17,740 nt of DNA from Treponema sp. UBA1233 (lineage in GTDB: Bacteria; Spirochaetota; Spirochaetia; Treponematales; Treponemataceae). Position 1 is the first letter of the stretch, and every line of letters begins with the position of its first letter. A program made the position numbers and the translations under genes. Below the pieces are notes generated by a model, which saw nothing but the letters and a program-made list of their open reading frames with translations, was not told the origin of the DNA and did not search any database. Shown piece by piece: positions 1-8,250 of this stretch. Where the stretch lies: the NCBI GenBank assembly GCA_002309305.1, contig DBWR01000032.1, positions 10,364 through 28,103 on the forward strand, written 5' to 3'.

Positions 1-28
1 TTTCCACTTTCATCTTTCTAACTATAGA
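1..28 (+). promoter_or_regulatory. possible promoter of the transglycosylase gene
   Basis: TTTCCA at 1-6 and TATAGA at 23-28 are separated by 16 nt, a passable housekeeping-sigma promoter. It would start transcription near position 35 and leave a leader of about 50 nt before the ATG at 86. The match is moderate and the window edge prevents looking further upstream. Confidence 0.3.
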
Positions 29-85
29 ATAAAATTGAATAATAAACTATACTTAAATCATCCTTTTCATGACTATGGGTTTTTT

Positions 86-1501
86 ATGGGTTTTAAGTTC
101 AAGACGGTTTTGTGTGCATTTTTAATAGGAACAAGCTTTTTTGCATCAGCGGCAGGCACCCCCAGCAAGACAACATCTAAGGCGACAACAAAGACGACAA
201 CAAAGTCAACAGACAAGACGACGGCAAAGAATAAAAAAGACAGCAAGAACACAAAGGAAGAGCTTCCTCCCCCACTTCCATTTGAAGAGGAGGCACTTTC
301 TACAGAAGAAACAGTCATAGAAGAACAGATTCCAGATATTGATGATGACACCCCTTCTGCCACAGTCACAACAGACGGGTCTTCCCCGGATGCGGCTTCC
401 TCCACGGACACATACGCCATGGAACAGGAATTGGCGGCAGGTATTGAAGAAGCGGCCGGAAACATACAAAACGAAGGCATGACAGAAACGGAATTCGTCT
501 CACAGGAAGAAGAATCAGAGAAAAACGGCATAAAACGAAAGGAAATCGGGCTTGCGGGTGTTGACCATGAGCTTACGGAAAAATACCGGAACCAGTACCT
601 TGGAGCACACGGACGAAAACTCCTCATAGAATCGCTCAAAAACTCAGTTCCATACAGGCCATACATCATTCAACAGCTTACGGAAAAGGGGCTTCCGCTG
701 TACCTGCAGTACCTCCCGATTGTTGAATCAAACTACGTTCCCACGGCAGTATCCCGTTCTGGGGCAACAGGAATTTGGCAATTTATGGAAAATTCCATGA
801 AACCGCTCCTCAAAAAGAGCACATGGTTTGACGACAGGCGCGACGGCTGGAAATCCACCGACATGGCAATACTAAAGCTCACGGAAAACTACAAGACTTT
901 CGGTGACTGGGCTCTTGCCCTTGCGGCATACAACTGCGGCGCGGGTGCAATGTCCAGAATCCTAAGGGAAAATCCGGGAAAAGATTTCTGGTACCTTGCC
1001 GAAAACGGAATCCTGAACCAACAGTCATCCCAATACGTTCCAAGGCTCCTTGCCATAGCCGACATCATAGAAAACGCCGAATATTACGGTGCCACGGACA
1101 TCAAGGAAGCAAATGAGCTCATAAAGGACCTGCCGGTAGAAGAATTCGACTACATATCCACCAGCGCCATGATAAGCTTTGGTCAGCTTGCTGAGGCCTC
1201 GGGGGTCAAAAAAGACACGATAAAACAGCTGAATCTTGCACTTTTCCGTAACTGTACGCCTGCCGGAGAGGTTTATAAGGTAAGGCTGCCCAAGGGAACG
1301 GCCGAGGGAGTTGAAGAAAAACTCAAGAAAATGGGTGTTGCAAAGGACGCGATAATCCATACCGTAGTAAAAGGGGATTCCCTGTGGGGAATTTCACGAA
1401 AATACGGGGTTACCGTAAAAGACCTGTGTGACGCCAATTCAATCAGCGAAAATGGGATTTTATCTATAGGAAAGAAGCTGATTGTGCCGATATTCAAATA
1501 A
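86..1501 (+). CDS. exported lytic transglycosylase with C-terminal LysM domain (MltD-like)
   Basis: Predicted periplasmic murein lytic transglycosylase that cleaves the MurNAc-GlcNAc bond of peptidoglycan. From the ATG at 86 the protein has 471 residues. Residues 1-23 are a signal peptide (KFK, hydrophobic core, ASAA cleavage region). About 27-55 is a Lys/Thr-rich stalk with repeated KTT, followed by an acidic Glu-rich stretch to about 145. The SLT fold follows: the ES motif with probable catalytic Glu214 (IVESNY), SGATGIWQFM at about 225-234, ALAAYNCGAG at about 277-286 and YVPRLLA near 317-323. One LysM domain lies at about 424-469 (VVKGDSLWGISRKYGVTVKDL). A longer reading from TTG at 35 adds 17 residues ahead of an already complete signal peptide, so ATG 86 is preferred, though neither has a clear Shine-Dalgarno. 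MltD proteins often carry two or more LysM; only one is seen here. The OmpA-family gene follows 49 nt later. Confidence 0.93.
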   Translation: MGFKFKTVLCAFLIGTSFFASAAGTPSKTTSKATTKTTTKSTDKTTAKNKKDSKNTKEELPPPLPFEEEALSTEETVIEEQIPDIDDDTPSATVTTDGSSPDAASSTDTYAMEQELAAGIEEAAGNIQNEGMTETEFVSQEEESEKNGIKRKEIGLAGVDHELTEKYRNQYLGAHGRKLLIESLKNSVPYRPYIIQQLTEKGLPLYLQYLPIVESNYVPTAVSRSGATGIWQFMENSMKPLLKKSTWFDDRRDGWKSTDMAILKLTENYKTFGDWALALAAYNCGAGAMSRILRENPGKDFWYLAENGILNQQSSQYVPRLLAIADIIENAEYYGATDIKEANELIKDLPVEEFDYISTSAMISFGQLAEASGVKKDTIKQLNLALFRNCTPAGEVYKVRLPKGTAEGVEEKLKKMGVAKDAIIHTVVKGDSLWGISRKYGVTVKDLCDANSISENGILSIGKKLIVPIFK

Positions 1502-1523
1502 AGCCCTTTTTGTTTAAAACATA

Positions 1524-1543
1524 AGGGGATTTATTAGGGGATT
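1524..1543 (+). repeat. tandem AGGGGATT repeat ahead of the OmpA-family gene
   Basis: AGGGGATT occurs at 1524-1531 and again at 1536-1543, a 12-nt period, in the spacer before the ATG at 1551. The second copy's AGGGG lies 10 nt from the start codon and probably serves as the ribosome binding site. A weak hairpin (CCCTT 1504-1508 with AAGGG 1523-1527) lies just upstream. Confidence 0.4.
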
Positions 1544-1550
1544 ACGTTTT

Positions 1551-3002
1551 ATGGTTAAAAAAATTGCATTTGTTTCCACCCTGCTTTTTATGGCGGCGGG
1601 ATCATTCGTATTTGCAGACAAACAGGCAGATGACATTGAATATTATTCACAATATTTGGCTGAAGGATTTACATACAACGAGGTTCAGGAAGCTGAACAG
1701 GCCGCATATGCAAGTGCGGATATTGCCCCGGAACGCTCTGTCATGAGTTCCACTAGCCGTGTGGACTGGAGCAAAAACGCCCTGGTTTCCGACGTGACTC
1801 TGGATGTGGTAAAAGCCGGAATCCCCATGCCAAGCGGAAAAGCCGTTTCATTGAACAGAATCCAGATGGAACTTCCTGTTCTGGTAAAGGACCCGCTTCT
1901 GGCACTTTATGCAGACGACACGAATACAATCGGTGACCTCGTTCTGGACGGAAAACTCACTCTGGACGCACTCACACGCATCATAGACAACAGCAAGAAG
2001 ACTCCGCCATATTTCGTAAACGCATCAAACAACCTCAAGACCACACATACAATAGACCTCAAGCAGATAGGTGCACTTCTGGTAAAGCACAACACCCCCT
2101 ACGTTCAGGAAAAGCCAATCGACAGGATTGCCTCCCGCGCATATTCGGGAATCGTAATCGACGCACGCGGCCTTCTTCCGGTACACGGCGAGCACACCAA
2201 GTCAAAGGTTTACCCATGTCTTTTCCCGAAAGTCTGGAACCAGGACATGACTCTGGTATACGAACGCAACATGGTGTCTTCTTCCGTGGCAAAGACAAAG
2301 GGAATTGTGGACTACATGAAGGGTCAGGGAAGCAACAAGAAGACGGAAAGGGCTGGAAACGACCCTCTCTGGATCAAGGCAAGGGAAGTCTACGGCGTAA
2401 ACCGCTGTGATCCGGTCATTTCCTACGAAGATTACCTCAGAATCACGACAATCCCTGAAAACCTGGAGCTTTTGAAGCAGGGCAAAGTTGTTATCCTTCT
2501 GGATGAACTCTCTTACACGGTAACCACACCCAAAAAGGATGTTCCATATTATCTGGAATACAAGAGGCTGGAAAATAAGATAGACGAGTCAAAGATAGAT
2601 CCAACCGACTTGGACGACACTCCACCAGGAGCAAGGTTCACGGTAATGGATTTGCGCTTTATCGCAGACTCATGGGAGCTTTTGCCTGATGAACGCCCAC
2701 GCATAAAGGAAATTGCAGAGCAAATCAAAACCTTTATTTCCGGAAAGGACTATACAATCAGGGTAAACGGCCACACGGCAGACGTAAACAAACCAAACGG
2801 CCAGCAGAAACTGAGTGAGCAGCGTGCAGAATCAATCGTCAACGCACTTATTGCCGAAGGACTCCCCAAGGAACTGTTCACATGGTACGGTTACGGTGGA
2901 ACTAATCCAATTGCCGACAACAATACCGCAGAAGGAAGGGCCCAGAACCGCCGTGTAGAAATCTTTGTAATCCCAAGCGGAACGGACATTCAATACCGGT
3001 AA
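1551..3002 (+). CDS. exported OmpA-family peptidoglycan-binding protein
   Basis: Exported 483-residue protein ending in an OmpA-like domain, which in known families binds diaminopimelate/ornithine-containing peptidoglycan and anchors envelope proteins to the wall. Residues 1-22 are a signal peptide (MVKKIAF start, hydrophobic core, VFA cleavage site). There is no lipobox Cys. Residues about 23-350 are a long region I cannot assign to a known family. The OmpA domain spans about 363-476 with GHTAD at 407-411, LSEQRA at 421-426, EGR at 461-463 and NRRVE at 466-470, so the Asp and Arg used for ligand binding are present. No eight-strand beta-barrel is evident in the N-terminal part, so this is more likely periplasmic than a classical porin-like OmpA. 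It follows the wall hydrolase by 49 nt and is followed at 2 nt by the hydrolase gene, suggesting co-transcription. Confidence 0.9.
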   Translation: MVKKIAFVSTLLFMAAGSFVFADKQADDIEYYSQYLAEGFTYNEVQEAEQAAYASADIAPERSVMSSTSRVDWSKNALVSDVTLDVVKAGIPMPSGKAVSLNRIQMELPVLVKDPLLALYADDTNTIGDLVLDGKLTLDALTRIIDNSKKTPPYFVNASNNLKTTHTIDLKQIGALLVKHNTPYVQEKPIDRIASRAYSGIVIDARGLLPVHGEHTKSKVYPCLFPKVWNQDMTLVYERNMVSSSVAKTKGIVDYMKGQGSNKKTERAGNDPLWIKAREVYGVNRCDPVISYEDYLRITTIPENLELLKQGKVVILLDELSYTVTTPKKDVPYYLEYKRLENKIDESKIDPTDLDDTPPGARFTVMDLRFIADSWELLPDERPRIKEIAEQIKTFISGKDYTIRVNGHTADVNKPNGQQKLSEQRAESIVNALIAEGLPKELFTWYGYGGTNPIADNNTAEGRAQNRRVEIFVIPSGTDIQYR

Positions 3003-3004
3003 AA

Positions 3005-4102
3005 ATGGCTGACCTTTTTGACTACCTGATCTGGCGGGGCGACTTGGATTTTTCCCAAAGCGCCTTTAACGAAGTAGACTGCCTGCTTTTGTGCCAGATC
3101 ACGTATTTGAATTTCTACTCCCTTGTCCCACACGATTTTTCAAAAAACGGCCCCCTGCTAAAGAACGTAGCCCAGAACATGCTCAAGCTAAAGGATTATG
3201 CCCAACGCTCCGACCTTGGACCGGGAATTAACCCGCGGACAATGGAACTGTTTATTGAGGCATCCAAAACCAAAAGATTCGGCTCACTGAACATGTGTGC
3301 TTTCAGGAGCATAACAGACCTGGAAAAGGAAGAACAGTTTTGCGCCGTAACATTCTGCTCGCCACAGTGGAATGCGGTTATTTTCCGCGGAACCGACAGT
3401 TCAATCGTAGGCTGGAAGGAAGACTTCAACCTGGGGTACCTTCCACAAGTACCGGCTCAAGTAGACGCATGCGAATATCTTGACCAGGCCGCAGCGGAAC
3501 TGAAAAACCAATTCATTCTGGGAGGACACTCCAAGGGTGGAAATCTTGCCCTATATGCCGCCACACACTGCAAGGGACATCACGTTTCCCGCATACTTTC
3601 AATTTACAACAACGACGGCCCCGGTTTCAGCAGGGAATTCTTCAGCTCGGAACGTTTTTTAAGCGTAAGGGACAGACTCAACACCTATGTGCCCGGACTT
3701 TCGATAGTGGGGATGCTCTTTTGCCACCCGGACGAATACAAGGTTGTGCAAAGCAGCGAAAAGGGATTCGGACAGCATGACCCCATGAGCTGGATTCTGG
3801 ACGGTCCAGGTTTTGAACTTATTGAACAGAGGGCCAACGCCTCAAAATTCATCGGGGAAACCATAAACGAATGGATGGATGACCTTTCTCCCGAAGAAAA
3901 GGAAGAATTCATCGAAACGGTATTCGGAGTGCTCAGCAAGGCGGACATCACCAAATCTGCCCAAATGTCGGACAAACCGCTAAAATCACTGGGAAAGGTA
4001 ATAGGAGCAAGCGCCAAACTTACATCCAAAACCCGAAACGCAGTATTCCATGTCGTTGGGGAACTGATAAAAACCGGAATCGGCAACCTTAGAAGCCAAT
4101 AG
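3005..4102 (+). CDS. Mbeg1/DUF2974-like alpha/beta hydrolase
   Basis: A 365-residue protein with the pattern of the DUF2974/Mbeg1-like family of lipase-type alpha/beta hydrolases. Visible motifs are FRGTDSSIVGWKEDFNLGY at about 127-145, the nucleophile elbow GGHSKGGN at 173-180 (probable catalytic Ser176), NNDGPGF at 202-208 (candidate Asp204) and GQHDPMSW at 256-263 (candidate His258). Together these suggest an intact Ser-Asp-His triad. There is no signal peptide or membrane segment, so it is probably cytoplasmic. The last 65 or so residues are a polar helical tail. The substrate of the family is not established; esterase or lipase activity is an inference. The ATG lies 2 nt after the OmpA-family stop, so translation is probably coupled. 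Only a weak Shine-Dalgarno can be seen inside the preceding gene. Confidence 0.85.
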   Translation: MADLFDYLIWRGDLDFSQSAFNEVDCLLLCQITYLNFYSLVPHDFSKNGPLLKNVAQNMLKLKDYAQRSDLGPGINPRTMELFIEASKTKRFGSLNMCAFRSITDLEKEEQFCAVTFCSPQWNAVIFRGTDSSIVGWKEDFNLGYLPQVPAQVDACEYLDQAAAELKNQFILGGHSKGGNLALYAATHCKGHHVSRILSIYNNDGPGFSREFFSSERFLSVRDRLNTYVPGLSIVGMLFCHPDEYKVVQSSEKGFGQHDPMSWILDGPGFELIEQRANASKFIGETINEWMDDLSPEEKEEFIETVFGVLSKADITKSAQMSDKPLKSLGKVIGASAKLTSKTRNAVFHVVGELIKTGIGNLRSQ

Positions 4103-4142
4103 CCCCAAAAAAAATTGTTTCTATAAAAAATAACGGAAAACC

Positions 4143-4171
4143 TTGCCACAAATCATTTTTCACTATACAAT
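4143..4171 (+). promoter_or_regulatory. promoter of the symporter gene
   Basis: TTGCCA at 4143-4148 and TACAAT at 4166-4171 are separated by 17 nt, a good housekeeping-sigma promoter. It would start transcription near 4178. AGGAG at 4213-4217, 7 nt before the ATG at 4225, is the ribosome binding site. Confidence 0.55.
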
Positions 4172-4224
4172 TACGGATAAACATTTGAAAAAGCGGAGTA
4201 TTATTACCCCCTAGGAGAAAAAAA

Positions 4225-5628
4225 ATGGCTGAAGGAAAACAGAGAGAAACTCTGGGCAGCAGGCTTGGATTCTTGCTGCTGTCGGCAGGTTGTGCTATCG
4301 GATTGGGAAACGTATGGAGATTCCCCTACATTACAGGAAAATACGGTGGAGCCGCATTTGTTTTGATATATCTGGCATTCCTTGTAATTCTTGGACTTCC
4401 AGTTATGGTTTGTGAATTTGCAGTCGGACGTGCTTCCAGAAAGAGCGTGTCAACGGCATTCAACGAACTTGAACCAAAGGGAACAAAGTGGCACTGGTAC
4501 AGCGGTTTTGCCGTAGCGGGAAACTACCTCCTCATGATGTTCTATACAGTGGTTTCAGGCTGGTTCCTGAAATACTTCTTTGAGATGGTAAGCGGAAAGT
4601 TCGTCAACATGAATGCAGACCAGATCGGTGCTGCTTTTGGAGCAACTGTCGGCAACTACAAGATCCTCCTCCTCTGGATGTTCATCGTAATCGTAATCGG
4701 TTTTGGAACATGTTTCCTTGGACTCAGAAAGGGTGTTGAAAAGATAACCAAGATAATGATGTCGGCCCTATTCATCATCATGATCGGACTGGCAATTTAT
4801 GTGGCATTCATCCCTGGTGCCGGAGCAGGTTACGCATTCTACCTCAAGCCGGACTTTAACGCACTGGTAAGCGGAGAACACGGTATTGGAGATACAATTT
4901 ACGCCGCAATGGGACAGGCATTCTTTACCCTGTCACTTGGCATCGGTTCCATGGAAATCTTCGGTTCATACATCGGAAAGGATAACTCCCTCAACGGAGA
5001 AGCCCTCCGCGTAATCGGACTGGATACCTTTGTTGCCATCGCCGCAGGACTCATCATCTTCCCGGCCTGTGCCGCCTTTGGAGTAGAACCTTCTTCTGGT
5101 GCCGGCCTTGCATTCGTTTCACTGCCAAACGTATTCAACGCAATGGGACCTGTTGCAGGACGTGTCGTAGGATCATTCTTCTTCCTGTTCATGTCATTTG
5201 CCGCACTTTCCACAGTTATCGCCGTATTCGAAAACATCGTGGCATTCCCAATGGACAAGTATGGATGGAGCCGCAAAAAGTCAGTACTGGTCAATTTCAT
5301 TGCAGTCACCCTGCTTTCAATTCCTGCCGCACTTGGCATGAACGAATGGTCTGGAGTACACTTCGGTTCACACATCGGTTCAATCGACGCTCTGGAAGAC
5401 TTTATCGTAAGCCAGAACCTCCTCCCAATCGGATCTCTCATCTTCCTGTGCTTCTGTATGCACAAGAGGGGCTGGGGCTGGAAAAACTTTATCGAAGAAG
5501 TCGATACAGGCAAGGGACTTCGTTTCCCAAAGAACGGATTCATCAAGTTCTACCTCAAGTGGCTTGCTCCAATCATCATCCTTATAGTATTCGTTGCTGG
5601 ATATTTCGACATATTCGGCGGCAAATGA
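4225..5628 (+). CDS. sodium-dependent transporter, neurotransmitter:sodium symporter (NSS/SNF) family
   Basis: A 467-residue integral membrane protein of the LeuT-fold NSS family, which couples uptake of amino acids or related amines to Na+ (sometimes Cl-). TM1 carries the family hallmark GCAIGLGNVWRFPY (22-35), whose unwound centre forms substrate and Na+ sites in LeuT. TM3 holds Tyr107 at the place of LeuT's substrate-gating Tyr. About 11 hydrophobic segments can be counted (roughly 13-33, 42-66, 94-120, 146-168, 175-196, 225-248, 263-287, 306-342, 353-372, 388-412, 440-463), matching the 11-TM bacterial subtype (TnaT, MhsT) rather than 12-TM LeuT. The substrate cannot be read from the sequence. 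It has its own promoter and Shine-Dalgarno and is followed by a hairpin-rich spacer, so it is probably monocistronic. Confidence 0.95.
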   Translation: MAEGKQRETLGSRLGFLLLSAGCAIGLGNVWRFPYITGKYGGAAFVLIYLAFLVILGLPVMVCEFAVGRASRKSVSTAFNELEPKGTKWHWYSGFAVAGNYLLMMFYTVVSGWFLKYFFEMVSGKFVNMNADQIGAAFGATVGNYKILLLWMFIVIVIGFGTCFLGLRKGVEKITKIMMSALFIIMIGLAIYVAFIPGAGAGYAFYLKPDFNALVSGEHGIGDTIYAAMGQAFFTLSLGIGSMEIFGSYIGKDNSLNGEALRVIGLDTFVAIAAGLIIFPACAAFGVEPSSGAGLAFVSLPNVFNAMGPVAGRVVGSFFFLFMSFAALSTVIAVFENIVAFPMDKYGWSRKKSVLVNFIAVTLLSIPAALGMNEWSGVHFGSHIGSIDALEDFIVSQNLLPIGSLIFLCFCMHKRGWGWKNFIEEVDTGKGLRFPKNGFIKFYLKWLAPIIILIVFVAGYFDIFGGK

Positions 5629-5636
5629 TTTTCTAA

Positions 5637-5691
5637 GCTGACAAAGGCTACCCCGGGGATTTACAGTCTTCGGGGCAGTCATAATGTCAGC
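5637..5691 (+). terminator. long imperfect hairpin after the symporter gene, possible terminator
   Basis: Two nested stems are visible. The outer one pairs GCTGACA (5637-5643) perfectly with TGTCAGC (5685-5691). The inner one pairs GGCT-CCCCG (5646-5655, one bulged A) with CGGGG-AGTC (5671-5680, one bulged C and one G-T pair), closing on an approximately 15-nt loop. It starts 8 nt after the stop codon. The downstream sequence is pyrimidine-rich rather than a clean T-run, so it may be a weak or Rho-assisted terminator, or an RNA structure with another role. Confidence 0.45.
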
Positions 5692-5747
5692 CGCACTCTT
5701 TCACCTCATTTCATCTTTCAATCACCAACACATCACCATCACCTTCC

Positions 5748-5792
5748 TCCCGAATAAAAAAATTGGATTTTTTCCCGAACCTATGGTATAAT
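5748..5792 (+). promoter_or_regulatory. promoter of the kinase/regulator/ABC operon, flanked by direct repeats
   Basis: A perfect TATAAT at 5787-5792 is preceded at 18 nt by TTGGAT at 5763-5768, placing the transcription start near 5799. TCCCGAA occurs at 5748-5754 and again at 5773-5779, 25 nt apart, on either side of the -35 region. Between them is an A/T inverted repeat (AAAAAAT 5757-5763, ATTTTTT 5767-5773). The repeats could be operator half-sites; that role is inferred. Confidence 0.6.
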
Positions 5793-5803
5793 TTTCTTAA
5801 ACA

Positions 5804-5817
5804 AGGAGGATGTTACG
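5804..5817 (+). promoter_or_regulatory. Shine-Dalgarno and apparent ACG start of the histidine kinase
   Basis: AGGAGG at 5804-5809 is a perfect anti-16S match. Five nt downstream, at normal distance, the kinase reading frame has ACG (5815-5817) followed by GCA AAA AAA, a typical MAKK-like beginning with a Thr codon in place of Met. The only nearby ATG (5810) abuts the Shine-Dalgarno, is in another frame and soon hits a stop. Confidence 0.55.
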
Positions 5818-8241
5818 GCAAAAAAATATCTTTGGGGCGACAAAATTGAAAACGAGTCGGATTTCTTCTCCCAAAAAAAAGAACTCATCAACGAATCCAA
5901 CTCCAGGCTGTTCAACTCCTTTTCCCTCATCTCATTCATATTTTATTTTTCATTTTTCCTTATTTCACTGATACCCGTAGTACATGAAAAGCTCATCTAT
6001 GCAAGCAGGACATACCGGATGATTTACTTTTTTTCATCGGTCGCAACCTTTGCCTGTCTGCTGCTTTCAGTTTTCCTGCACAAATTCATAACCAGACACC
6101 CACTCCCCTTTTTGTACTCCATCTTCCTGATACTTTACACAAGCTGTACATTCATCAACCTGTGCAATCCCGAGCCGATTCCCTATACCATGGTAACGGT
6201 TTTCCGCATAATGTTCCCGGTACTTGCCATCGACTACCGCATACGGAGCAATCTGTTCAACAGCATCATAATCGCAGTACTCCTGTTTCTGATTTCATAC
6301 AACTTCAAGCCGGAAGGTGTCTTTTTCATTGACTTTATGGTGGCCCTGGTTACGACATGCATTGCCACGGTAATGGGTTCGCACTATCTCAGCAACCAGA
6401 TCCGCTACATCGAAACCAAAGACCAGAAGCTAAACAAAGACCTGGAAATAGAAAAGGCAAAGGGAGAGGCAAAAACCTCATTTGTGGCGCACATGTCCCA
6501 CGAAATCCGAACTCCGGTTCATTCAATTCTGGGATTGAACGAAATCATACTACGCGAAACCGACAGTCCCCAAATCCGTGAATACGCAAGCAACATACGC
6601 ACCTCAGGAGACACACTCTTAAAGATAATCAACGACATTCTGGACTTTTCCAAAATTGAATCTGGCAAACTGGACATTGTACCTGCCGAATACGAGCTTA
6701 GTTCAACGATTACCGACCTTGTTAACATGGTTTCCCAGAAGGCAAGGCAAAAGCAGCTTGAACTTGTCATTGACGTGGACGAAACCATGCCCCACCTTCT
6801 TTTTGGAGACGAACTCAGAGTAAAGCAGTGCATCCTCAACATACTGAACAATGCGGTAAAATATACGGAAAAAGGCTCCATCACCCTGTCCATCGGCTAT
6901 GAACGCATCGACTCCGAACAGATATACCTCAAGGCAAGCGTAAAGGATACGGGAATCGGAATCAAGGAAGAAGACCTTACCCGCATGTTTGGGGAATTTG
7001 AACGTGTAGACGAAATCAGGAACCGCACCATAGAAGGCTCAGGTCTGGGCTTGAGCATCACCCAGATGCTGTTGAACAAGATGGGGTCACGGCTGGAAGT
7101 TCAGAGCACCTATGGGGTTGGCTCCACATTCTCTTTCTCCGTAAGGCAGCAGGTTACATGGTGGGAAAAAATCGGCAACTTTACCGAACGGTACAATTCA
7201 ATCATACATTCAGAAGTCGCATACAAGGAAAGCTTCCACGCACCCAACGCCAACATCCTTGTCGTGGATGACACAAAGATGAACCTGATAGTAATGGAAG
7301 GCCTCCTTAAAGAGACGGAAATCAAGGTAGATAGCGTATTAAGCGGACGGGAAATGCTGGATAAGGTCAAGGAAAAGCATTATGACGTCATCCTGATTGA
7401 CCACCGCATGCCGGGAATGAGCGGAGTAGAGGCACTTCATGAGCTAAAGAACATACCGGACAGCAAGTGCAGGGACGTTCCATGCATAGCCCTTACAGCC
7501 AATGTTGTGTCTGGAGCAAGGGACTACTACCTCAAGGAAGGTTTCTCGGACTACATCTCAAAGCCGGTAAACAGTGCCCAACTTGAAAAAATGCTCAAAT
7601 ACTACCTGCCGCCGGACAAAATTGTAATTCCATCCGACGTACTTAACTACGAAAAGTCAAGACAGGCAATCTTAAAGGATTTCCGCAATCTGGAAGGCAT
7701 CAACATTCATACCGCCATACAAAACTGCGGAACCACCGACGTACTTATGGTTGCCCTGAAGGAATACTATGCAAGCATAAAGGAGCGTGCATCCCAGATC
7801 GAACAGTACTGGCATGACCACGACCTGAAAAACTACACGATTCAGGTTCATGCGCTAAAGAGTTCATCCCGCCTTATCGGAGCCCTGGAACTGTCGGAAA
7901 AGGCCGCCTATCTGGAAAAATGCGGAGACGAGGGCAATATCGACGAAATCGACAAAAATACGGGCTCACTGCTTGAACTTTACCGTTCCTACGTCCTGAA
8001 ACTGTCGGATTTGGACAAGGGACAGGAAAAAAAGAAGCCCATAGCAAAGGAAAGGTATGCGGAAGCCATCCAGGCCATAAAAGAATTTACACTTTCATTT
8101 GACTTTAATGCAATTGATAGTATAATAGATATGTTGGAAGCATACTCTGTTCCACCGGAAGAAGAAGAGCGATACGGCAAGATTAAAAGATGTGCTCGCG
8201 GGGGAGATCGAAAAGCATTGATGGAACTGTTGAATCTTTAG
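5815..8241 (+). CDS. membrane hybrid sensor histidine kinase (6 TM-HisKA-HATPase-REC-HPt), apparent ACG start
   Basis: Tripartite hybrid histidine kinase of the BarA/EvgS type, an inner-membrane sensor running a His-Asp-His phosphorelay. Numbered from ACG 5815 it has 808 residues. About six TM segments occupy 34-185, with little periplasmic sequence. A short coiled coil leads to HisKA (AHMSHEIRTP, phospho-His229). The HATPase has an N-box ILNNAVKYT near 343-351, DTGIG near 378-382 and GSGLGLS near 408-414. The REC domain (about 480-600) has the acidic pair D484-D485, phospho-Asp529 and Lys583. The HPt domain has HALKSSS with His679. A helical tail rich in Glu follows (about 740-808). The first ATG (6019, with a weaker AGGA 8 nt upstream) would delete TM1 and half the cytoplasmic leader, and the 68 upstream codons are stop-free and protein-like, so I chose 5815; 6019 remains the conventional alternative. 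The response regulator gene follows with its Shine-Dalgarno overlapping this stop codon. Confidence 0.9.
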   Translation, partial: TAKKYLWGDKIENESDFFSQKKELINESNSRLFNSFSLISFIFYFSFFLISLIPVVHEKLIYASRTYRMIYFFSSVATFACLLLSVFLHKFITRHPLPFLYSIFLILYTSCTFINLCNPEPIPYTMVTVFRIMFPVLAIDYRIRSNLFNSIIIAVLLFLISYNFKPEGVFFIDFMVALVTTCIATVMGSHYLSNQIRYIETKDQKLNKDLEIEKAKGEAKTSFVAHMSHEIRTPVHSILGLNEIILRETDSPQIREYASNIRTSGDTLLKIINDILDFSKIESGKLDIVPAEYELSSTITDLVNMVSQKARQKQLELVIDVDETMPHLLFGDELRVKQCILNILNNAVKYTEKGSITLSIGYERIDSEQIYLKASVKDTGIGIKEEDLTRMFGEFERVDEIRNRTIEGSGLGLSITQMLLNKMGSRLEVQSTYGVGSTFSFSVRQQVTWWEKIGNFTERYNSIIHSEVAYKESFHAPNANILVVDDTKMNLIVMEGLLKETEIKVDSVLSGREMLDKVKEKHYDVILIDHRMPGMSGVEALHELKNIPDSKCRDVPCIALTANVVSGARDYYLKEGFSDYISKPVNSAQLEKMLKYYLPPDKIVIPSDVLNYEKSRQAILKDFRNLEGINIHTAIQNCGTTDVLMVALKEYYASIKERASQIEQYWHDHDLKNYTIQVHALKSSSRLIGALELSEKAAYLEKCGDEGNIDEIDKNTGSLLELYRSYVLKLSDLDKGQEKKKPIAKERYAEAIQAIKEFTLSFDFNAIDSIIDMLEAYSVPPEEEERYGKIKRCARGGDRKALMELLNL

Positions 8242-8250
8242 GAGGTCATT

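Noticed and set aside
35..85. TTG start giving a 488-residue transglycosylase
   Set aside because: It adds 17 polar/aromatic residues before a complete signal peptide and has no Shine-Dalgarno.
142..240. Repetitive ACAAAG/GACAAC stretch as a DNA repeat or CRISPR-like array
   Set aside because: It is the codon-level trace of the Lys/Thr-rich linker of the transglycosylase; no regular spacers.
73..669. 198-codon minus-strand open frame opposite the transglycosylase N-terminus
   Set aside because: Ser/Val-rich translation is the mirror of the Thr/Lys/Glu-rich linker; the sense strand has signal peptide and SLT domain.
4899..5546. 215-codon open frame on the minus strand inside the symporter gene
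   Set aside because: It is antisense to well-conserved membrane helices, has no ribosome binding site or recognisable protein pattern, and arises from codon bias of the real gene.
5810..5972. ATG right after AGGAGG as the start of a small gene or a frameshifted kinase start
   Set aside because: It has no spacing from the Shine-Dalgarno, is in a different frame from the kinase, and reads a low-complexity Ser/Lys/Pro peptide to an early stop.
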